This document shows, piece by piece, positions 5,941 through 10,896 of a stretch of 10,896 nucleotides of DNA. Made by a program: the position numbers and the translations under genes. Positions within the stretch are counted from its first letter, which is position 1, and every line of letters begins with the position of its first letter. The DNA is from Variovorax sp. Its GTDB lineage: Bacteria > Pseudomonadota > Gammaproteobacteria > Burkholderiales > Burkholderiaceae_C. The notes under the pieces were generated by a model. It did no database searches, was not told the origin of the DNA, and saw only the letters and a list, made by a program, of their open reading frames with translations. The stretch lies in contig JAQGMX010000222.1 of the NCBI GenBank assembly GCA_028292145.1, positions 1-10,896 of the forward strand. Reading direction: 5' to 3'.

Positions 5941-6720
5941 TCAGGCCGGGTTGTCGATGTCGATGAATTCGTGCGTCAGCCCCAGCTGCGCCGCGACATG
6001 CGCCGCCGCAGCCGGCGCGCCGTAGCGCTCGGTTGCGTGGTGCCCGCAAGCGAGGAACGCGACCCCCATCTCGCGCGCGTAATGCGCCTGCGGTTCGGAG
6101 ATTTCACCCGTGATGAAGGCATCGGCGCCGGCCGCGATCGCGGCTTCGAAATAGCCCTGCGCACCGCCGCTGCACCAGGCAACGGTGTGGATCGGCCGTT
6201 TCGCACCGCCGCCGGGCACCAGCGTGACCTGGCGCCCCAGCACCTGCTCGGCATGCGATGCCAGCGCGTCGGCATCGGCGAACGAGTCGCCGTCGATGCG
6301 TCCACCGATGAAACCCAGGTCCTGCTCGCCGAAACGCCCTTCGGCGCCCGCATGCGACACCAGACCCAGCTTCAGGCCGAGTTGCGCGTTGTTGCCCAGA
6401 TCGGGATGCGCATCGAGCGGCAGGTGATAGGCGAAAAGATTGATGTCGTGTCCGATCAGCAGCCCCAGCCGCTGACGCATCCATCCGGTGATGCAGCCGC
6501 TCTGGCCGCGCCAGAACAGCCCGTGATGCACGAAGATCGCGTCCGCATCGGCACGGATCGCCGCCTCGATCAGCCCACGGCTGGCCGTGACCCCCGACAC
6601 GATCTTCCGCACCGTCGTGCGGCCTTCCACCTGCAGGCCGTTCGGCCCGTAATCCTTGAAGCGCGCAGGCGCGAGAAGGAGGTCGAAGGCGTGCAGGAGT
6701 TCTTGGCGGGTCGTGCTCAT
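5941..6720 (-). CDS. Nif3-like dinuclear metal center protein (YbgI family)
   Basis: This family forms hexameric toroids with a two-metal site per subunit; its cellular reaction is not settled, though hydrolase and GTP cyclohydrolase-like roles have been proposed. The metal ligands seen by comparison with E. coli YbgI are H65 and H66 (FVHHGLFW), D103 (PLDAHPDLGNN), H227 and E231 (ACGHHATERYG). All five are present, so the site should be intact. The 259-aa length is close to YbgI (247). I chose the ATG at 6720 (MSTTRQELLHAFD), since the upstream in-frame ATG at 6756 would reach into the preceding transporter gene and adds residues unlike the family. It lies 4 bp after the transporter stop and 3 bp before pdxA. 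Confidence 0.9.
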   Translation of the reverse strand: MSTTRQELLHAFDLLLAPARFKDYGPNGLQVEGRTTVRKIVSGVTASRGLIEAAIRADADAIFVHHGLFWRGQSGCITGWMRQRLGLLIGHDINLFAYHLPLDAHPDLGNNAQLGLKLGLVSHAGAEGRFGEQDLGFIGGRIDGDSFADADALASHAEQVLGRQVTLVPGGGAKRPIHTVAWCSGGAQGYFEAAIAAGADAFITGEISEPQAHYAREMGVAFLACGHHATERYGAPAAAAHVAAQLGLTHEFIDIDNPA

Positions 6721-6724
6721 CCGT

Positions 6725-8047
6725 TCATTGTGGCGCGGCCCGCATCGGATAGCCACGCGAAGCGATCGGCAGCAGCGCCAGCAGGAAGCCGACCACGGCC
6801 AGAGTGCCGACGTAATGCGCTGGCGCCATCAGGTCCTTCTGCAGCCAGAGCGTGAGGATCACCGGCGTCAGGCCGCCGAAGATGGCGTACGACATGTTGT
6901 ACGAGAAAGAAAGTCCGGAGAAGCGCACATGCGCCGGAAAGGCGCGCACGCCGGCGATCGGCACCGTCGCGATCGTGCCGACAAACAGGCCGACCAGCCC
7001 GTAATGCCAGACCAGCGAAGTCGGCGTGCCCGGCAGGCTGGTGTAGAAAAGGTAAGAAGTGACCAGAAGGCCGGCCCAGCCGAACAGCATCACCGCGCGA
7101 GTGCCGAATCGGTCGGTCGCCCAGCCGAAGATCACGCAGCCGATCGTCAGCATCAGCGTGGCGACGGCGTTGGCCTGCAGCGCGAGCGCCGCCGGAATGT
7201 GATGCACCTTCTGCAGATAGGTCGGCGTGTAGAGAACGACCACGACGATCGCCGCCGAAAGCACCCAGGTCAGCAGGCCGACGAACAGGCTGGCGCCGCG
7301 GTGGTCGCGCACGATCGTCTTCAGCGGCAGCTCACGGTCGACGCTGCGGCGGCCGGCCAGCTCCTTGAACACCGGCGTTTCATGCAGGAAGCGGCGCAGG
7401 TACACCGACACCAGGCCGAACAGCCCGCCCACGATGAAGGGCCAGCGCCACGCAAAGCCGCTGACTTCGGCCGGCGTGTAGTGCGTGTTGATGAACACCG
7501 CGACCAGCGAGCCCAGCAGGATGCCGCCGGTGATGCCCGACGTTAGCGTGCCGATGGCGAATCCGTAGCGCTTCTGCGGCGTGTGCTCGGCCACGAAGAC
7601 CCAGGCGCCAGGCATTTCGCCGCCGATCGCGGCGCCCTGCAGCACGCGCATGGCCAGCAGCAGCAGCGGCGCTGCGATGCCGATGGTCTCGTAGGTCGGC
7701 AGCAGGCCGATCACCAGCGTCGGCGCCGCCATCAGGAAGATCGACAGCGTGAACATTCGCTTGCGCCCGAGGATGTCGCCGAAGTGCGCGATCACGATGC
7801 CGCCGAGCGGACGTGCCAGGTAGCCGGCGGCGAAGATGCCGAAGGTCTGCAGTTGGCGCAGCCAGTCGGGCATGTCGGCTGGGAAGAACAGCGCGCCCAG
7901 CACGGTCGCGAAGAACACGTAGATGACGAAATCGTAGAACTCGAGGGTGCCGCCGAGGGCGGAAAGCGCCAGCGTCTTGTAGTCGTTCTTGTCGAGGTTG
8001 CGGGCGGGCGCGGCGGAAACCGGGCGGGCCAAGTCGGGTGCAGTCAT
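6725..8047 (-). CDS. MFS transporter, metabolite:H+ symporter type
   Basis: This is a 440-aa inner-membrane permease with about 12 hydrophobic segments. GGTLEFYDFVIYVFFA (32-47) in TM1 and ARPLGGIVIAHFGDILGRKR (78-97) around the TM2-TM3 loop are the signatures of the metabolite:H+ symporter branch (relatives of ProP, KgtP, ShiA and citrate carriers). The half repeat gives GWATDRFGTR (308-317) between TM8 and TM9. Members import organic acids, betaines or shikimate with protons; the substrate cannot be read from sequence. I chose the ATG at 8047 because the frame upstream (to 8248) is non-conserved and would cross the promoter region. No SD is seen before it; the preceding bases are pyrimidine-rich. 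It heads a tight unit with nif3 and pdxA and is divergent from htrA. Confidence 0.92.
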   Translation of the reverse strand: MTAPDLARPVSAAPARNLDKNDYKTLALSALGGTLEFYDFVIYVFFATVLGALFFPADMPDWLRQLQTFGIFAAGYLARPLGGIVIAHFGDILGRKRMFTLSIFLMAAPTLVIGLLPTYETIGIAAPLLLLAMRVLQGAAIGGEMPGAWVFVAEHTPQKRYGFAIGTLTSGITGGILLGSLVAVFINTHYTPAEVSGFAWRWPFIVGGLFGLVSVYLRRFLHETPVFKELAGRRSVDRELPLKTIVRDHRGASLFVGLLTWVLSAAIVVVVLYTPTYLQKVHHIPAALALQANAVATLMLTIGCVIFGWATDRFGTRAVMLFGWAGLLVTSYLFYTSLPGTPTSLVWHYGLVGLFVGTIATVPIAGVRAFPAHVRFSGLSFSYNMSYAIFGGLTPVILTLWLQKDLMAPAHYVGTLAVVGFLLALLPIASRGYPMRAAPQ

Positions 8048-8115
8048 GAAAAACCAGGAAAGAAAACAGGGAACTTGCCGGGCGATCTGGAAGGCTGCCG
8101 GCTGCAAGGGCCGCG

Positions 8116-8121
8116 ATTTTA
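8116..8121 (-). promoter_or_regulatory. Possible -10 element of the MFS-nif3-pdxA unit
   Basis: The minus strand reads TAAAAT (5/6 match to TATAAT), 68 bp before the chosen MFS start. No good -35 stands at 16-18 bp upstream; instead that region holds a repeated motif (8127-8142), which may point to an activator-dependent promoter. This is inference from a short match. Confidence 0.3.
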
Positions 8122-8126
8122 AGGGT

Positions 8127-8142
8127 TTGCACCTAATTGCAC
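8127..8142. repeat. Direct repeat TTGCAC, 10-bp period, in the divergent intergenic region
   Basis: TTGCAC occurs at 8127-8132 and again at 8137-8142, exactly one helical turn apart. It is nested in GGTTT (8124-8128) and AAACC (8144-8148), an outer inverted repeat. It sits between the MFS and htrA genes, just upstream of the possible MFS -10. It could be a regulator binding site, but it is short enough to be chance. Confidence 0.35.
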
Positions 8143-8237
8143 GAAACCTGGCGGCGTTGTCCTTCTCGACAGGTTCGCCCGAGCCCGGGTCGTTCAGGGA
8201 CAATTGCAGGCTCTTTCCGACTATGAAATCCTGCCCC

Positions 8238-9404
8238 ATGAAGCGCACCTGGCTGCTTTTCGCCCAAACCGTGACCGTTCTGCTTGCGGCCTACTTCGTC
8301 GTCTCGACGCTGAAACCCGAGCTGCTCAACCGGCGCACCTCGCTCGGCGGGCTGGTGTCGGTGATCGAGGCGCCCGGCGTCGGCGCCATCACCGGCAATC
8401 CCGCGTCGGGCAGCCTGAGCGCGGCGGCGAAGAAGGCGTCTCCAGCGGTCGTCAGCATCAACACCAGCAAGGCCGCGCAGCGCAATCCGCGCAACAACGA
8501 CCCGTGGTTCAAGTTCTTCTTCGGCGACCAGAACAACGACCAGCCGCAGGTCGGACTCGGCAGCGGCGTGATCGTCAGCGCGGACGGCTACGTGCTCACG
8601 AACAACCATGTGGTCGACGGCGCCGATGAAATCGACGTCACGCTCAACGACGGCCGCCATGCACGCGGCAAGGTGATCGGCACCGACCCCGACACCGATC
8701 TCGCGGTGCTGAAGATCGATCTCGACAAACTGCCGGTCATCGTGCTGGGCAATTCCGATGCGCTGCAGGTCGGCGATCAGGTGCTGGCCATCGGCAATCC
8801 GTTCGGCGTCGGGCAGACGGTGACGAGCGGTATCGTTTCCGCGCTGGGCCGCAACCAGCTTGGTATCAACATGTTCGAGAACTTCATCCAGACCGATGCG
8901 GCCATCAATCCCGGCAATTCGGGCGGCGCGCTAGTCGACGTGAACGGCAATCTCGAGGGCATCAACACCGCGATCTACTCGCGCTCGGGCGGCAGCATGG
9001 GCATCGGCTTCGCGATTCCGGTGTCGATGGCCAAGCAGGTGCTCAGCGACATCGTGACCGAAGGCAAGGTCACGCGCGGCTGGATCGGCGTCGAGCCGAA
9101 CGACCTGTCGCCGGAGCTTGCCGAAACCTTCGGCGTGAAGGCGAATGCGGGCGTGATCATCACCGGCGTGCTGCAGAACGGCCCGGCGGCCAAGGCCGGC
9201 ATCCGGCCGGGCGACGTCATCACGCAGGTCGAAGACAAGAAGATCGACAACGTCCAGGAGTTGCTGACCGCCGTCGCAGGCCTCAAGCCCGGCAGCGACG
9301 CACGCTTCGCGCTGCAGCGAGGCAGCGACAAGATGGAACTGAACGTGAATCCGGGCCTGCGGCCAAAGAGCCCGGCGCGGCGCAATCCAGCGGAAATCGA
9401 GTAA
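8238..9404 (+). CDS. HtrA/Deg-family serine protease with one PDZ domain (DegS-like)
   Basis: This is a membrane-anchored periplasmic protease of the HtrA family, for envelope quality control or signalling. A basic start (MKR) and one membrane helix (about 4-23) form an uncleaved anchor. The trypsin-like domain covers about 60-275 with the triad H124 (TNNHVVDG), D154 (DTDLAVLKID) and S228 (NPGNSGGAL); the spacings, 30 and 74, are close to those of DegS. One PDZ domain spans about 280-372 (GWIGVEP, GVIITGVL, GIRPGDVI), followed by a short basic tail. The single PDZ and the anchor favour DegS/AlgW-like over DegP. Total length is 388 aa. An in-frame ATG at 8223 would add five residues (MKSCP); a weak GCAGG lies 12 bases before it. 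I prefer 8238 from the signal-anchor shape. It is convergent with tatC. Confidence 0.93.
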   Translation: MKRTWLLFAQTVTVLLAAYFVVSTLKPELLNRRTSLGGLVSVIEAPGVGAITGNPASGSLSAAAKKASPAVVSINTSKAAQRNPRNNDPWFKFFFGDQNNDQPQVGLGSGVIVSADGYVLTNNHVVDGADEIDVTLNDGRHARGKVIGTDPDTDLAVLKIDLDKLPVIVLGNSDALQVGDQVLAIGNPFGVGQTVTSGIVSALGRNQLGINMFENFIQTDAAINPGNSGGALVDVNGNLEGINTAIYSRSGGSMGIGFAIPVSMAKQVLSDIVTEGKVTRGWIGVEPNDLSPELAETFGVKANAGVIITGVLQNGPAAKAGIRPGDVITQVEDKKIDNVQELLTAVAGLKPGSDARFALQRGSDKMELNVNPGLRPKSPARRNPAEIE

Positions 9405-9447
9405 CGGTCATGGACGGCGCCGACGTTGCGCCAGCCCGCCAAGCCAC

Positions 9448-9462
9448 GCCAGTTCAACTGGC
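9448..9462. other. Short perfect hairpin between htrA and tatC
   Basis: GCCAGTTCAACTGGC is a 6-bp stem with a 3-base loop, centred in the 79-bp gap between the convergent htrA and tatC stop codons. Only TT follows on the plus strand and no T run on the minus strand, so a two-way terminator is possible but weakly supported. Confidence 0.35.
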
Positions 9463-9491
9463 TTCAGCTCGACTCGGCTCGACTCAGCTCG
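9462..9491. repeat. Three 10-bp tandem repeats overlapping the tatC 3' end
   Basis: CTTCAGCTCG, ACTCGGCTCG and ACTCAGCTCG stand head to tail. The copies share the core CTCRGCTCG with one to three changes. The last copy includes the tatC stop codon (9486-9484 on the minus strand) and its final serine codon. This looks like a small local duplication. Confidence 0.6.
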
Positions 9492-10284
9492 GTGTGATGT
9501 CCGTACCCGGCTCTTCCGGTGTCTTGCTGATCTTGACGAAATATTTCGCGGCGATGATGCCGATTTCGTAGAGCAGGCACATCGGAATCGCCAGCGCGAG
9601 CTGCGAAACCACGTCCGGCGGCGTCAGAACAGCCGCCACCACGAACGACAGCACGACGAAGTAGCCACGAAACTCGCGCAACTTCTCGACCGTGACGATC
9701 TCGAAGCGCACCAGCAGCATCACCACGATCGGCACCTGGAAGGCGCAACCGAAGGCGATGTAGAGCGACAGGATCGCCTCGACATAGGAGGAAATGTCGG
9801 GCGTCGCGGCCACCGATTCGGGCGTGAAGCGCTGAATGAAGCCGAACATCTTGTCGAGCACGAAGAACTGCACGAATGCGATGCCGGTGTAGGCCAGCAG
9901 GCTGCCGAACAGGATCAGCGGCAGCGCGAACTTCTTCTCGTGGCTGTAGAGCCCCGGCGCCACGAACATCCAGATCTGGTACATCAGCCACGGCAGCGCC
10001 AGCAGCACCGCCGTCATGCCCAGAACCTTCAGCGGCACGAAGAACGGCGAGAACACGCCGATCGCGATCAGCTTGGCGTCGTGCGGCATGTGCGCGCGGA
10101 TCGGCATCGCGATCATGTCGATCAGGCCGCTCGGCCCGGGCCAGAACGCCAGCAGCGCAGCCGCCACCGCGAGACCGTAGCAGCAGTACAGCAGACGGTC
10201 GCGCAGCTCCATGAGGTGCTGAACAAACGGCTGCTCTGTGCCAGCGAGTTCGTCGTCTTTTTTCGTATCGGAAGAGTCGGCCAT
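9484..10284 (-). CDS. tatC: Sec-independent (twin-arginine) translocase subunit TatC
   Basis: TatC is the polytopic inner-membrane receptor that binds twin-arginine signals and, with TatA and TatB, exports folded proteins. After a hydrophilic N terminus (1-18) comes QHLMELRDRLL, holding the conserved E26. E116 in APGLYSHEKK, in the first cytoplasmic loop, and D224 in LTPPDVVSQ correspond to E15, E103 and D211 of E. coli TatC, all tied to signal recognition or function. Six membrane helices are visible, at about 32-50, 78-108, 120-143, 167-191, 207-221 and 227-249. The 266-aa length is normal. The ATG at 10284 has no SD that I can see. It is 94 bp after tatB on the same strand and convergent with htrA. 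Confidence 0.97.
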   Translation of the reverse strand: MADSSDTKKDDELAGTEQPFVQHLMELRDRLLYCCYGLAVAAALLAFWPGPSGLIDMIAMPIRAHMPHDAKLIAIGVFSPFFVPLKVLGMTAVLLALPWLMYQIWMFVAPGLYSHEKKFALPLILFGSLLAYTGIAFVQFFVLDKMFGFIQRFTPESVAATPDISSYVEAILSLYIAFGCAFQVPIVVMLLVRFEIVTVEKLREFRGYFVVLSFVVAAVLTPPDVVSQLALAIPMCLLYEIGIIAAKYFVKISKTPEEPGTDITPS

Positions 10285-10343
10285 GAGAATTGCTGCGAAC
10301 GGAAAGGAGGCCGGTGTGCGGAAACGGAGGGGTATGCCGATAG

Positions 10344-10370
10344 GCCGGTGCCGCGATCGGCTTGCCCGGC
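10344..10370 (-). other. GC-rich stem-loop in the tatB-tatC gap
   Basis: GCCGG (10344-10348) pairs with CCGGC (10366-10370), and inside it GCCG (10350-10353) pairs with CGGC (10358-10361) around CGAT. There is no T tract. The 94-bp gap between tatB and tatC holds no gene that I can support; this hairpin is its only visible structure and may affect mRNA stability. Confidence 0.3.
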
Positions 10371-10378
10371 AGACCGGA

Positions 10379-10849
10379 CTAGTCGATCTTGTGCGGGCGG
10401 AACCGCGCCACGCGCGCCGCGCCGGAGAGCGCCTTCGTGCGCACGCCGTTGCGCGACTTGTACCACTGCGGCGTCGCGCCCTGCTTCAGGCGCCAGTTCT
10501 TGCGCGGATGCCGGTAGGTCGGGTACACGGGGTACGAAGGCGTATCGGGTTCCGCCAACGCCGACAGCGTCTGCCCGCTTTCCGAGAACTGCTTCTCGAA
10601 ATCGCTGGCGCCGGTGTGGATGCTCTGCTCGACGTCACGCGCGGCACTGTGCATCGTCTCCTTCATCTTGCGGAGTTCGTCGAGGTCCATCGAGCGATTG
10701 ACCTCGGCCTTGACGTCGTTCACGTAGCGCTGCGCCTTGCCCAGCATCGTGCCGACCATCCGGGCCACCCGAGGCAGCTTCTCCGGTCCGATGACGATGA
10801 GCGCAACCGCGCCGATCAGCGCGATCTTGGAAATGCCGAGATCGATCAC
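10379..10849 (-). CDS. tatB: Twin-arginine translocase subunit TatB
   Basis: TatB works with TatC in the Tat substrate receptor at the inner membrane. Residues 1-20 ([20 protein letters not shown]) form the single membrane helix. The conserved GPEKLP hinge (21-26) and an amphipathic helix with coiled-coil character (about 27-100, ending in the acidic DFEKQFSES part) follow. The last 45 residues switch to a basic, Trp/Tyr-containing tail ([18 protein letters not shown] ... [11 protein letters not shown]), which I recall from Burkholderiales TatB proteins and not from E. coli. The length is 156 aa. The start is GTG, not ATG; the preceding SD is poor. It lies 10 bp after tatA, so coupling is likely. 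Confidence 0.94.
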   Translation of the reverse strand: MIDLGISKIALIGAVALIVIGPEKLPRVARMVGTMLGKAQRYVNDVKAEVNRSMDLDELRKMKETMHSAARDVEQSIHTGASDFEKQFSESGQTLSALAEPDTPSYPVYPTYRHPRKNWRLKQGATPQWYKSRNGVRTKALSGAARVARFRPHKID

Positions 10850-10859
10850 GCGCTACGGC

Positions 10860-10896
10860 TCAGGACTTCTGACGCGCTTCGACGTCGATGGTCGAC
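10860..10896 (-). CDS. tatA: Twin-arginine translocase subunit TatA, C-terminal end only
   Basis: Only the last 11 codons and the stop are in the window. They read STIDVEARQKS then TGA. The TIDVEAR tail, its place 10 bp before tatB on the same strand and the usual tatABC order identify it as tatA, the pore-forming subunit. The rest of the gene lies beyond the right edge of the window. Confidence 0.8.
   Translation of the reverse strand, partial: STIDVEARQKS

Noticed and set aside
8070..8097. GGAACTT at 8070-8076 upstream of htrA as a sigma-E -35 element
   Set aside because: Sigma-E promoters need a TCTGA-like -10 about 16 bp on. The sequence there is GGCTG, so the match is only to half of the promoter.
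10331..10345. GGAGGGGT then ATG on the plus strand in the tatB-tatC gap, like a small gene start
   Set aside because: The frame runs antisense into tatB and gives an arginine-rich product without likeness to any family; the SD match is probably chance.
1..10896. CRISPR arrays, insertion sequences, toxin-antitoxin or defence genes
   Set aside because: I looked for regular spaced repeats, terminal inverted repeats and transposase, nuclease or toxin motifs on both strands and found none. The window is almost filled with recognised core genes.

Overview
This window looks like chromosomal core DNA of a GC-rich betaproteobacterium, most likely of the order Burkholderiales. The argument rests on gene content and on how the proteins read. 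There is a petABC-sspA-sspB block, a one-PDZ HtrA protease beside tatABC, a TatB with a basic C-terminal tail, and a cytochrome b with the PVWY form of the Qo motif. I see no phage, transposon, CRISPR or plasmid genes. The species cannot be named from the sequence alone.

Layout from left to right. A tRNA-Thr(TGT) gene (29-104, minus) lies just downstream of sspB. The minus-strand block 137-4312 reads, in order of transcription, petA (Rieske protein), petB (cytochrome b), petC (cytochrome c1), then sspA and sspB. The petABC genes encode the complete cytochrome bc1 complex (quinol:cytochrome c oxidoreductase). A strong intrinsic terminator hairpin sits between petC and sspA. petA has a good sigma-70-like promoter, and it is divergent from mscL (mechanosensitive channel, plus strand, 4474-4902). 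mscL abuts the convergent gene pdxA with no base between the two stop codons.

The next minus-strand block, 4903-8047, is an MFS symporter gene, a Nif3-like metal-protein gene and pdxA, separated by only 3-4 bp, so probably one transcript. The MFS gene is divergent from a plus-strand htrA/degS-like protease gene (8238-9404) across about 190 bp. htrA converges on tatC. The twin-arginine translocase genes tatB, tatC and the last codons of tatA close the window on the minus strand.

Many of the genes share an envelope and energy theme. The Tat system exports folded proteins, and Rieske iron-sulfur proteins are usual Tat clients. Here the Rieske leader has a Lys-Arg pair where Arg-Arg is normal. 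HtrA is a periplasmic quality-control protease, SspB delivers ssrA-tagged proteins to ClpXP, and MscL is the osmotic safety valve.

I do not find an undescribed system. The points most worth a second look are the KR Tat signal of the Rieske protein, the terminator placed directly before the sspA ribosome binding site, the PdxA subfamily question together with its linked transporter, and the end-to-end mscL/pdxA stop codons.
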